Assembly: GCF_013131805.1 (NCBI RefSeq)
Contig: NZ_JABJRC010000001.1
Coordinates: forward strand, 1,302,001 to 1,366,000
Source: Kribbella sandramycini
GTDB taxonomy: Bacteria > Actinomycetota > Actinomycetes > Propionibacteriales > Kribbellaceae
Direction of reading: 5' to 3'
DNA: 64,000 nt
The notes beneath the pieces are model-generated. The model did no database searches, was not told where the DNA came from, and saw nothing but the letters and a program-made list of their open reading frames with translations. The position numbers were made by a program, and so were the translations under genes. Positions 1 through 7,863 of this stretch are shown here, one piece after another. The first letter of the stretch is position 1. Each line of letters starts with the position of its first letter.

Positions 1-420
1 CGGCCGCCAGCGCTCACCTTCGTCGGTCCGGGCCTTCTCGTGCTGGGAGAGCAGCGTCATCAGATGCCTTTCGACGTGGCGTGGATCGTCCATCGGCTCG
101 GCGGCGCCGGCGGCCTCGACCGCGCCGAAGTTGTACGTCGGGAGCCCGGCATCGGCATACCACGCCGGGCTCACGTAGGCGGTCGGCCCGGTGAAGGCCA
201 CCCGCAGCTCGGTACCCGCGCGGATCGCGGCCGCCATCGGGTCGGCGGCCGAGACGTGCCCGACCAGCGTGCCGAACCGGCCCTCCTGCGCGCGCAGTTC
301 GAGCGGGACGAACGCGAGCCGGACCTCCGGCTCGACCGCGACCAGGACGGCGAACGGCCAGCGGGTGATCAGCTCGTGCGCCTGCCGGGTGTCGGCGGTG
401 AAATCAGGATTGACGTACAC
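1..420 (-). CDS. PaiB-like FMN-binding protein (partial, 3' end outside window)
   Basis: This reading frame is open from a GTG at 420 to the window edge, giving the first 140 residues. They match the FMN_bind_2/PaiB family: an N-terminal YVNPDF stretch, PFAVLVA, the GHVSAADP segment, and AFTGPTAYVSPAWY followed by LPTYNF. PaiB proteins are small FMN-binding split-barrel proteins, some named negative transcriptional regulators. A GGAGGA ribosome-binding site lies about 9 nt before this GTG; an in-frame GTG at 429 would sit directly on that site and is less likely. The start overlaps the end of the ABC ATPase gene, so it is the last visible gene of the transporter operon. Its role there is unknown. 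Confidence 0.8.
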   Translation of the reverse strand, partial: MYVNPDFTADTRQAHELITRWPFAVLVAVEPEVRLAFVPLELRAQEGRFGTLVGHVSAADPMAAAIRAGTELRVAFTGPTAYVSPAWYADAGLPTYNFGAVEAAGAAEPMDDPRHVERHLMTLLSQHEKARTDEGERWRP

Positions 421-1246
421 GATCCACACTCCTCCGGGCGGCCGGGACGACGAGCGGCGTCCCGGTCTCCGGGTCGTCGATGATCGAGCACCGGAGCTGG
501 TAGACGTTCTCGATCAGCTCCGGGGTGACGATCTCCTTGGGATTGCCCTGGGCAACGACCTGCCCGGCGCGCATCGCGATCAGGTGGGTCGCGTACCGCG
601 CGGCCAGGTTGAGCTCGTGCAGCACCACGACGACGGTCCGGTCGCCGCTCTCCTGCAGTTCGGCGCACAGGTCCAGCACCTCTACCTGGTGGGCGATGTC
701 CAGGTAGGTCGTCGGCTCGTCGAGCAGGAGCAACGGCGTCTCCTGGGCCAGCGCCATCGCCAGCCAGACGCGTTGTCGCTGCCCGCCGGACAGCTCGTCG
801 ACGAACCGGCTCGCCAGCTCGGTGGTGTTGGTCCGATCCAGCGCGGCCTTGACCGCGACGTCGTCGTCGGTCGACCACTGCCGCAGGAACTTCTGATGCG
901 GGAACCGGCCGCGGGCGACCAGGTCGGCCACGGTGATACCGTCCGGGGCGATCGACGTCTGCGGGAGCAGGCCGAGCCGGCGCGCGACCTCCTTCGAGGG
1001 GTAGCGGGAGATGTCCTGCCCGTCGAGGACGACGCTGCCGCGGTCCGGCGGGAGCAACCGCGCGAGTGACCGGAGCAGCGTCGACTTCCCGCAGGCGTTC
1101 GGGCCGACGATCATCGTCAGCGAGTTGTCCGGGATGTCGATCGACAGGTTCTCCGCGACCACGCGCTCGCCGTACTTCAGCGACAGGTCGTGGGCGCGCA
1201 GGCGGTTGCCGGGCTGGGTCTCGGGCACGGTCTGAACGTCAGTCAT
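404..1246 (-). CDS. ABC transporter ATP-binding protein, FecE/FepC family
   Basis: A 280-residue cytoplasmic ATPase that should power ferric-siderophore or related import through the two FecCD permeases encoded just upstream. Visible motifs are Walker A GPNACGKST (about residues 48-56), the signature LSGGQRQR, Walker B LLLLDEPTTYLD and the switch histidine in VVVLHELN. Length is normal for the family. The ATG follows the preceding permease stop by 17 nt, and its 3' end overlaps the PaiB-like gene. The substrate cannot be read from an ATPase; the siderophore assignment rests on family and neighbours. Confidence 0.93.
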   Translation of the reverse strand: MTDVQTVPETQPGNRLRAHDLSLKYGERVVAENLSIDIPDNSLTMIVGPNACGKSTLLRSLARLLPPDRGSVVLDGQDISRYPSKEVARRLGLLPQTSIAPDGITVADLVARGRFPHQKFLRQWSTDDDVAVKAALDRTNTTELASRFVDELSGGQRQRVWLAMALAQETPLLLLDEPTTYLDIAHQVEVLDLCAELQESGDRTVVVVLHELNLAARYATHLIAMRAGQVVAQGNPKEIVTPELIENVYQLRCSIIDDPETGTPLVVPAARRSVDRVRQS

Positions 1247-1263
1247 GGCTCACTCGTTCCTGG

Positions 1264-2325
1264 TCAGAGTCGGGAGGCACGGCTCTGCTGGTACAGCAGC
1301 CAGGCCAGGTAGGTGCCGCCGATACAAAGGGTCGGGATGCCGACCGGCATCTGGGTGTCCGGCCAGATCCGCTGCGCGGCCAGATCGCCGACGATCAGGA
1401 TCAGTGCGCCCATCAGCGCCGCGGGCACGATCGACACCGAGCCGCCGGTCAGCCGGCGCATGATCTGCGGCGCGGCCAGCGCGACGAACGCGATCGGCCC
1501 CGCGGTCGCCACCGCGGCGGCGCAGAGCACGGTGCCGATCACCAGCAGCCGCCGCCGGGTCACCTTGACCCGGATGCCGAGCCCCTGCGCGAGGTCGTCG
1601 CCCATCTCCAGCAGCCGCATCTGGTTACCAATAGCAAGGACCGGGACGATCAGCACGGCGATGGTCAGGCCGATGATCTGCACCTGCTGCCAGTCCGCGC
1701 CGTTCAGGCTGCCGACCAGCCAGGTGTACGCGCCCTCGGCGTCCTGCAAGCGGGCCCGGAGCAACAAGTACGAGACCAGGCTGTCGAGCAGCGCCGTCGC
1801 CGCGACGCCGACCAGGATCAGGCGGAACCCCTGGACGCCGCCGCCGCGACAGGCGAGCCGGTAGACGACGGCCGCGGTCACGAAGCCGCCGACGAGTGCA
1901 CCGCCCATCCCGGCGAGCTCCTGACCGCCGAGCACGAGCACCGTGGCCACCGCACCGGCCGAGGCGCCCATCGTGAAGCCCATGATCTCCGGGCTGCCCA
2001 GCGGGTTCCGCGTCACGGATTGGAAGATCGCGCCACTGGCGCCGAGCGCGAGCCCGACGAAGGCCGCGGTCAGCAGCCGCGGCAGCCGCAGGTTGTAGAT
2101 GACGAACTCCTGGGTCGCGGCGCCGCGGCCGCTGAGCGTCGCGAGCACCTCCCCCGGCGTCATCGGATAGTCGCCGCTGCACAGCTGCACCAGCGCGAAC
2201 GCGAGCATGGCCAGCACGACCAGGCCACTCGCGATCACGGCGCGCGGCCGCCACAGCACCGACCAGTCGCCGTACGCGAGCCGCGCGATCGCCGGCCCGC
2301 TCTGCACCACCCGCGGCGCCGTCAC
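1264..2325 (-). CDS. FecCD-family ABC transporter permease (second subunit)
   Basis: A 353-residue integral membrane protein with the usual 9-10 hydrophobic segments of the BtuC/FecD/FhuB family. Typical stretches are LRLPRLLTA, NPLGSPEIMGFTMGASAG, and GPIAFVALAAPQIMRRL near the C terminus, where the family contacts the ATPase. It probably pairs with the neighbouring permease to form a heterodimeric channel for an iron chelate. The GTG start overlaps the stop of the preceding permease by 4 nt (GTGA), a sign of translational coupling. Confidence 0.92.
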   Translation of the reverse strand: MTAPRVVQSGPAIARLAYGDWSVLWRPRAVIASGLVVLAMLAFALVQLCSGDYPMTPGEVLATLSGRGAATQEFVIYNLRLPRLLTAAFVGLALGASGAIFQSVTRNPLGSPEIMGFTMGASAGAVATVLVLGGQELAGMGGALVGGFVTAAVVYRLACRGGGVQGFRLILVGVAATALLDSLVSYLLLRARLQDAEGAYTWLVGSLNGADWQQVQIIGLTIAVLIVPVLAIGNQMRLLEMGDDLAQGLGIRVKVTRRRLLVIGTVLCAAAVATAGPIAFVALAAPQIMRRLTGGSVSIVPAALMGALILIVGDLAAQRIWPDTQMPVGIPTLCIGGTYLAWLLYQQSRASRL

Positions 2326-3356
2326 AGCCCGGCCATCCGACGGCGGCGGATCAGGTAGACGAACACCGGCGCGCCGACGACGGCGGTGACCAGTGCCGTT
2401 GGCAACTCACCAGGCCGGGCGATCATCCGCCCGGCCAGATCGGCGGCGATCATCAGGATCGGCCCGACGAGCAGGCAGTACGGCAACACCCAGCGATGGT
2501 CGGGGCCGGTGAAGGTTCGCACCATGTGCGGGACGACGAGGCCGACGAACGAGATCGGCCCGGCGGCAGCGGTGGCGGCCCCGCAGAGCAGGGTGGTCGC
2601 CACGACGCCGAGGAGCCGGGTTCGGGCGACGTTCGCACCGAGGCCCTTCGCCGCGTCTTCGCCGAGGGCGAGTGCATTCAGCGAGGAGACCAGGAACAAG
2701 GCCAGGATCAGGCCGATCACGACGAACGGCGCGACCTGGACGACGACCGGGATGGTTCGGCCGGACAGTGTGCCGACGCTCCAGGCCCGGAAGCCGTTGA
2801 AGACCGTGGATGACAGCAGCACGATCGCGGAGATCGCGCCGGTGAGCGCTGCGGTGATCGCCGCGCCCGCGAGAGCCAGCCGGGCCGGGCTGGCGCCCGC
2901 GGTACCGGCCGATCCGAGCGCATAGACGGCGACGGTCGCGATACTCGCGCCGATGAGCGCGAACCAGACGTAGCCGGAGAGCGCGCCGATCCCGAAGTAC
3001 GCCATCGCGATCACCACGCCGAGCGAGGCGCCGGCATTCACGCCGAGCAGGCCGGGCTCCGCGAGCGGGTTACGGCTCAGCGCCTGCATCAGCGCACCGG
3101 CCACGGCCAGCGCCGAACCGACCAGGACGCCGAGCAGCGTGCGCGGCAGCCGGACGTCACGCACGATCACGTCGGAGTCCGTGCCGCCCACAGTCAGCGC
3201 TTGCCAGACCTGGCCGAACGGCACGTGCTCGGCCCCGAACGCCAGGCTGGCCGCCATCAGCAGGACCAGGATCGCCGCTGCGACTCCGAGCCCGAGCACC
3301 AACCGACGCCGAACGTCGTTGACCGCCACCGGCGGCGACAACACCTCGGTACTCAT
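2322..3356 (-). CDS. FecCD-family ABC transporter permease (first subunit)
   Basis: A 344-residue polytopic membrane protein of the siderophore/B12/heme importer family. It carries VRLPRTLLGVLVG, the NPLAEPGLLGVNAGASLG signature and GPISFVGLVVPHMVR. The ATG at 3356 (MSTEVL) starts a normal-length product and overlaps the serine hydrolase stop by 4 nt; a longer open frame upstream runs through that gene and is not coding. It forms the membrane channel with the next gene. Confidence 0.92.
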   Translation of the reverse strand: MSTEVLSPPVAVNDVRRRLVLGLGVAAAILVLLMAASLAFGAEHVPFGQVWQALTVGGTDSDVIVRDVRLPRTLLGVLVGSALAVAGALMQALSRNPLAEPGLLGVNAGASLGVVIAMAYFGIGALSGYVWFALIGASIATVAVYALGSAGTAGASPARLALAGAAITAALTGAISAIVLLSSTVFNGFRAWSVGTLSGRTIPVVVQVAPFVVIGLILALFLVSSLNALALGEDAAKGLGANVARTRLLGVVATTLLCGAATAAAGPISFVGLVVPHMVRTFTGPDHRWVLPYCLLVGPILMIAADLAGRMIARPGELPTALVTAVVGAPVFVYLIRRRRMAGL

Positions 3357-4720
3357 TGGACGCGTTCCAGTTCGCACCAGTGGGTGAGGCAGTTGCCCAC
3401 CCGGTCGCCCGCCTCGCCGTGTTTGACGGCGCGCGCGGAGCCGACCAGCCGATCGGTCTGGACGTCGAGGGCGAGTTCGAGCCACGGACTGGCCAGCATC
3501 GCGTCCGGGGTCGGGAGCTGTACGTCGGCTGCGAACATCACGTCGTACGATTCGTCCGCTTCGAGCCGGGCCGGGATGCGGGCGCCGCCCGCGACCTCGA
3601 CCCAGGCGGCTTCGTCGGCCGTCACCCCGAGCCGCAGCGGCACGCGGCCGGTGGGCGTTTCGGCGTACCCGGCCCACTCCCCGATCGCACGGACCGCGGA
3701 CGGCGGCGGACCGTCGTCCGATCCGATCCGGCTGACCAAACCGTCGAGGAGGAGCTCGCATGCCGTCCGCGCCTGCAAGCAGGAGCCGGTCCGGTTGATG
3801 ACCGCGGCCACACTGACGCCCTGCTCGGGGAGGATGGCGATCGACGCACCCACGCCGCACATGTCGCCGAGGTGAGTCAGCACCTCGACGCCACCGGGAC
3901 GGCGTACGTTCAGCCCGAGTCCGTAGACATCAGCACCCTTGGAGGCCGGAGCGACGCCGGGTCGCCGTACGGCGGCCGCGGACGCGGGTGTCAGCGCGGT
4001 GGTGCCCTTGACGTGCAGCTGACCGAAGCGGGCCAGGTCGGCGGCGGACATCCACGCCATGCCCGCGGCGGAGTGACTGCTGTAGATCGTGGGGTAGGGC
4101 AACAGCTTCTCGGCGGTGTACTGCACTGCCGCCTGTGGGCCGCCCGCTCCCGGGCCGAACGCGCCGGAGGTGAGGCCGAACGGCTCGAAGAGGTGCCGCC
4201 GCAGCAGTTCGGCCAGCGGCTGCTCGGTGGCCGCGAGCAGCCAGGGTTCGAGGACGCCGTACCCGAGGTTGGCGTACTCGAAGCGGGTGCCGGGCGGGCG
4301 GATCTGGACGCCGTACCGCTGCACGACGTACTCGAGCTCAGGCGTCGGCTCGCCGTACGCGAAGTCCCAGTAGCGGCCGAAGCCGGCGGTGTGGCTGAGC
4401 GCCTGACGGACGGTGGCCCGGTTCTTCTCGTCGAGCCAGGGCAGCCGGTCGCCGAGCGGCTCGTCGAGATCGATCAGGCCCTGCTGGGCGAGGAGAGCGC
4501 ACAGCGTGCCTACCAGCGGCTTGGTGACCGAGGCCAGCAGGTACGGCGTGTCGCCGGTCGCCGGCCGGCCCTCCAGATCGGCCGTCCCGAAACCGCGCGC
4601 CTGCACCTGGTTGCCGTGGGCAACCGCGACGGCGAGGGACGGCAACTTGTGCTCGCCGACCAGCGCCACGAGCTGGTCGGCGACCTGGTCGAGGCTCGGT
4701 ACGAGGGTGGGTTCACTCAT
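3353..4720 (-). CDS. Serine hydrolase, beta-lactamase class C / esterase type
   Basis: A 455-residue protein of the beta-lactamase-related serine hydrolase family (penicillin-binding, D-aminopeptidase and esterase EstB types). The catalytic SxxK motif is seen as SVTK (S64, K67) and the YxN motif as YAN (Y149, N151). A C-terminal region of about 120 residues follows the catalytic domain. No signal peptide is visible, so it should act in the cytoplasm. It overlaps both neighbours by 4 nt inside the importer operon, so it probably acts on the imported compound, for example opening an ester or peptide bond in a siderophore or acyl-amino acid. True beta-lactam hydrolysis is unlikely. Confidence 0.85.
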   Translation of the reverse strand: MSEPTLVPSLDQVADQLVALVGEHKLPSLAVAVAHGNQVQARGFGTADLEGRPATGDTPYLLASVTKPLVGTLCALLAQQGLIDLDEPLGDRLPWLDEKNRATVRQALSHTAGFGRYWDFAYGEPTPELEYVVQRYGVQIRPPGTRFEYANLGYGVLEPWLLAATEQPLAELLRRHLFEPFGLTSGAFGPGAGGPQAAVQYTAEKLLPYPTIYSSHSAAGMAWMSAADLARFGQLHVKGTTALTPASAAAVRRPGVAPASKGADVYGLGLNVRRPGGVEVLTHLGDMCGVGASIAILPEQGVSVAAVINRTGSCLQARTACELLLDGLVSRIGSDDGPPPSAVRAIGEWAGYAETPTGRVPLRLGVTADEAAWVEVAGGARIPARLEADESYDVMFAADVQLPTPDAMLASPWLELALDVQTDRLVGSARAVKHGEAGDRVGNCLTHWCELERVQ

Positions 4721-5832
4721 CGTTCGTAGCTCCAGCTGTCTTCGGTGAACTTGGCCAGCAGCTCCGGATCGGGGGCGGCGCCGATCCCCGGGCCGGTCGG
4801 GACCAGCACGTGCCCGTCGGATTCCAGGGTGACCGGCGCGGTGAGGTCGGTGTCGTAGAAGCGGTTCGAGGCCGAGGTGTCGCCGGGCAGCGTGAACCCG
4901 GGCAGCGCGGCCAGCGCGATGTTGGCCCGGCGGCCGATCCCGCTCTCCAGCATGCCGCCGCACCAGACCGCCACGCCATGCGCCTGCGCGAGGTCGTGGA
5001 TCCGGCGGGCCTCCAGGTACCCGCCGACGCGGCCGGGTTTGATGTTGATGATCCGGGCCGCGCCGAGCGAGATCGCGGCCGCCGCGGCCCGGGCCGACAC
5101 GATCGACTCGTCCAGGCAGACCGGCGTCGTGATCAGCTCGGCCAGCCGGGCGTGCTGGAAGAGATCGTCGTGGTGCAAGGGCTGCTCGATCAGCAGCAGC
5201 CCGAACTCGTCGAGCCGGCGCAGGTGTGCGGCGTCCGCGAGGTCGTACGCCGAGTTGGCGTCTACCTGCAACGGGAGTTCGGTCCCGAACCGCTGGCGGA
5301 CCGCGCGCACCGGCTCGACGTCCCAGCCGGGCTGGATCTTCAGCTTGATCCGCTGGTAGCCCTCGTCGAGGAATCCGCTGACGACGTCCAGCAGGGCCGG
5401 AACCGACGGCTGGATGCCGACCGAGACCCCGGCCGGAATCCTGGTCCGGGCGGCCCCGAAGTAGCGGGCGAGGGAGATCTCGCGCTGCCGGAGCTCGAGG
5501 TCGAGGACCGCCAGCTCCAGCGCGGCCTTCGCCATCGGGTGCCCGACAATCCCGTATAGCGCTGGGGCGACGTCCGCCGCGGATTGCACGTCGGCCGCAA
5601 CCAGCCGGGGCAGCAGGAACGAGCGCAGGACGTCGGCCGCGCCCCGGCTGTACTCGGGTGAGTACGTCGGCTCCTGTTCGGCCACACATTCGCCCCAGCC
5701 CTCGACGCCGCCGCCGGCCAGCCGGACGAGCACGATCTCGCGCTCGGTGCTGACGCCGTTCGACGTCCGGAACGGCGACCGCAGCGGCAGGCGCACCGTG
5801 CGGACTTCGATGGTCTCGATCAATCCGGTCAT
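4717..5832 (-). CDS. Enolase-superfamily NAAAR/OSBS-like enzyme (N-acylamino-acid racemase or o-succinylbenzoate synthase)
   Basis: A 371-residue member of the muconate-lactonizing subgroup of the enolase superfamily, closest in pattern to the N-acylamino-acid racemase/o-succinylbenzoate synthase proteins of actinomycetes. The acid/base lysines are K163 in KLK (with K165) and K265 in INIKPGR. The metal ligands are D191 (QVDANSAY), E216 (LIEQPL) and D241 (CLDES). The family tail GGMLESGIGR and FTLPGDTSAS is present. No other menaquinone gene is nearby, while a DppA peptidase and an amidohydrolase are, so racemisation of N-acylamino acids is a better guess than MenC. ATG 5832 (MTGLIE) overlaps the upstream stop by 4 nt. 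Confidence 0.88.
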   Translation of the reverse strand: MTGLIETIEVRTVRLPLRSPFRTSNGVSTEREIVLVRLAGGGVEGWGECVAEQEPTYSPEYSRGAADVLRSFLLPRLVAADVQSAADVAPALYGIVGHPMAKAALELAVLDLELRQREISLARYFGAARTRIPAGVSVGIQPSVPALLDVVSGFLDEGYQRIKLKIQPGWDVEPVRAVRQRFGTELPLQVDANSAYDLADAAHLRRLDEFGLLLIEQPLHHDDLFQHARLAELITTPVCLDESIVSARAAAAAISLGAARIINIKPGRVGGYLEARRIHDLAQAHGVAVWCGGMLESGIGRRANIALAALPGFTLPGDTSASNRFYDTDLTAPVTLESDGHVLVPTGPGIGAAPDPELLAKFTEDSWSYER

Positions 5833-6905
5833 GAGGAGAAGTTCGCCACCTTGGTGTCCGGGGCGCCGTCGATCGCGAGTTTGATCTGCGGGACGACGTG
5901 CTCGATCGCGTACGGCAGACTCAGCACGGTCCCCCAGTCCATCGCCCAGAACGCCGAGTCGCCTTTCATTCCGGTGGACCACAGCGAGCGGCCCTCCTTG
6001 GTGGACTTCAGCCCGGCGACGACCGGGTTCTTCTTCAGCGCCTCGACCTGGCCGCCATCGGTCGTCCAGAGCACCAGATCGGCCTTGCCGACCAGCGAGA
6101 GCTTCTCGGACGAGATGTCCGCGCTGTAGGCCTTGCCGATCAGCTTGTCCAGCTCGGGCAGCGTCTTGAAGCCGAGGTCGGTGAAGAACTTCGATCGCGG
6201 CGTGGACGGGCCGATCACCTTGTAGGTCTCGCCCCAGCGCTCCGCGAGCGCGATGGTCAGCCCGGCGAAACCGGTGTTCTCGGCCCCGGCCGCCGACAGC
6301 TTGGCGCGCGCCGCGCTGACCAGCTCGTTGCCCTTGTCAACCTTGTTCAGCGCCTGGGCGAGCATCTGGGTGTGCTGGTCCATCGGGGTGTTCCAGTCGG
6401 TGAACCCCTTCGGCTGCGCCAGCACCGGGCAGATCGCGCTGAGTTTGTCGTACTCCTTCTTGGTCATCCCGCCCATCACGCCGGTGATCAGATCCGGTTT
6501 CAGGGCCAGGATCTGCTCGACGGAGTACTCCTCGAAGTCGAGGAACGCCGGGGCCTTCGGGAACGCGTCCTTGTTCCACGGGTGCAGCGGCGAGTACCAG
6601 TCCCCGCTGAAGACGCCGACCGCGATCGGCGGGACGCCGAGGGCCACCAGGACGTCGATATCGGTCTGCCCGAGGGCGACGATCCGCTTCGGGTCCGGCG
6701 GGACGGTGGTCTTGCCGTACGCATGCTCGATGGTGCTGCTGGTAGGCGCGTCGGATGCCGCTCCGGACGGTTTCAGCCCGTCGTTCGTACATCCGGGGAG
6801 AACGCTCGCCGCGCCCAGTGCGCCGAGCCCGGCGAGCAGGCGACGGCGTCCGAAACTGTTCTGCGAGTAGACGCGTGCCGCGCCGTGTGCCGTTGGCCTG
6901 CTCAT
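5829..6905 (-). CDS. Iron-siderophore-type ABC transporter substrate-binding lipoprotein
   Basis: A 358-residue FecB/FepB-type binding protein, first gene of the importer operon. The N terminus has a twin arginine (residues 20-22, GRRRLL), a hydrophobic stretch and the lipobox LPGC with the lipidated cysteine at 39, so it is exported and anchored outside the membrane. The start of the mature domain (VPPDPKRIVALGQTDIDVL) is typical of the family. ATG 6905 has a GAAGGAG site 9 nt upstream; an in-frame GTG at 6950 is possible but less likely. No IdeR-type iron box is visible in front of it, unlike the other iron genes in this window. Confidence 0.9.
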   Translation of the reverse strand: MSRPTAHGAARVYSQNSFGRRRLLAGLGALGAASVLPGCTNDGLKPSGAASDAPTSSTIEHAYGKTTVPPDPKRIVALGQTDIDVLVALGVPPIAVGVFSGDWYSPLHPWNKDAFPKAPAFLDFEEYSVEQILALKPDLITGVMGGMTKKEYDKLSAICPVLAQPKGFTDWNTPMDQHTQMLAQALNKVDKGNELVSAARAKLSAAGAENTGFAGLTIALAERWGETYKVIGPSTPRSKFFTDLGFKTLPELDKLIGKAYSADISSEKLSLVGKADLVLWTTDGGQVEALKKNPVVAGLKSTKEGRSLWSTGMKGDSAFWAMDWGTVLSLPYAIEHVVPQIKLAIDGAPDTKVANFSS

Positions 6906-6977
6906 TCCGACCACTCCTTCAGAGTCTGTCCCCGCGCTCAGGTGTCGCACATGCTAGGTAGCGCCGCACCGCCGTTG

Positions 6978-6994
6978 CGTCGGCGAAGCCGACG
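6978..6994 (-). terminator. Short hairpin, possible terminator after dppA
   Basis: A perfect 7-bp stem (CGTCGGC / GCCGACG) with a 3-nt loop lies about 25 nt after the dppA stop in the 114-bp gap before the importer operon. It has no T tract. The gap must also hold the promoter of the importer operon unless the two units are cotranscribed. Confidence 0.35.
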
Positions 6995-7019
6995 AACTCT
7001 CCGGCCCCGATCCGTTGGT

Positions 7020-7838
7020 TCAGACGTGTCCGGGCGCGGTCTCCCAGAGCAGGGCGCACACCCCCAGCAGCTGATCCGGTGACGCCGCGTCGAACTCCAG
7101 TCGCAGCCGGTCGATCTGGCGCATTCCGGGGATCAGCGCGCCGATCTCGGCGTGCGCGGGCATCTTCAGGTCCACGGTCAGAGTGAGTGCCTCGGGCAAC
7201 TGTGGGACCGGCAGCGTGTCGGCCCGCCGGACGGCGGCCGCCGCCCCGGCCCGGACCAGCTCCTGCGCCTTGACCGGATGGACGGACGCCGCCGCGAACT
7301 GCCCGACGGCCCGTTTCACCTGGACGGCCTCGACTCCGGCGTGCTTCTCCCGGGTCAGCCGGCAGATCTCGTCATCACCCGTCACCAGGCCGACCGGTAC
7401 GCCCAGCGCGGCGGCCTGCAGGACCCCGAGGTCGGTCTCCGAAGCGATCTCGCCGTTCACCAGGAATCGGGTGAAGGCCAGCGAGGACAGCGTGTGCGAG
7501 AAGACGCCCGGCAAGCCCGCGGGCGCGTGATAGCCGACGAACAGGGCGACGTCGTGCTCGGACGTCATCCCCTGGATCATGCACTGCGCCTTCGGCCGCC
7601 CCTGCAGGACTTCGGCCCGCTCGTCGAGCAGCTCGGGCAGCAGGTTGTCCATCGTGCCGTGCGCGTCGTTGACCAGGACCTCGGTGGCGCCCCCGTCGAA
7701 GGCGCCGGCGATCGCCGCGTTCGTCTCCGCCGTGATCAGCCGTTGCGCCATCGGGTAGTTGTGACCGCCGTGGTACGCCTGGTCCGGCGTCGCGATCCCC
7801 GCGATGCCCTCCATGTCGACGGAGATGAAGACTCGCAT
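7020..7838 (-). CDS. dppA: M55-family D-aminopeptidase (DppA-like)
   Basis: A 272-residue zinc peptidase matching the DppA family in length and motifs: the N-terminal ISVDMEGIAG with metal-binding D8 and E10, the VNDAHGTMDN segment and VGYHAPAG. DppA of Bacillus releases N-terminal D-amino acids from peptides; it is cytoplasmic and forms a decamer. The ATG lies 25 nt after the stop of the amidohydrolase gene, so the two form an operon. Together with the NAAAR-like enzyme downstream, it suggests catabolism of D-amino-acid peptides, for example from peptidoglycan. Confidence 0.92.
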   Translation of the reverse strand: MRVFISVDMEGIAGIATPDQAYHGGHNYPMAQRLITAETNAAIAGAFDGGATEVLVNDAHGTMDNLLPELLDERAEVLQGRPKAQCMIQGMTSEHDVALFVGYHAPAGLPGVFSHTLSSLAFTRFLVNGEIASETDLGVLQAAALGVPVGLVTGDDEICRLTREKHAGVEAVQVKRAVGQFAAASVHPVKAQELVRAGAAAAVRRADTLPVPQLPEALTLTVDLKMPAHAEIGALIPGMRQIDRLRLEFDAASPDQLLGVCALLWETAPGHV

Positions 7839-7863
7839 GCAGTTGCGCTCCTGTTCTCGTGGT

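Noticed and set aside
4721..5689. N-terminal extension of the serine hydrolase frame into the racemase-like gene
   Set aside because: The extension lies entirely over the better-supported NAAAR/OSBS gene and has no domain; a coupled ATG at 4720 gives normal length.
4717..5832. menC of menaquinone biosynthesis
   Set aside because: The residues fit OSBS and NAAAR equally, but no other menaquinone gene is nearby and the operon is about transport and peptide processing.
6906..7019. Iron box in front of the left importer operon
   Set aside because: Only a partial CTAGGTAG-like match is present; the 19-bp consensus is not met on either strand.
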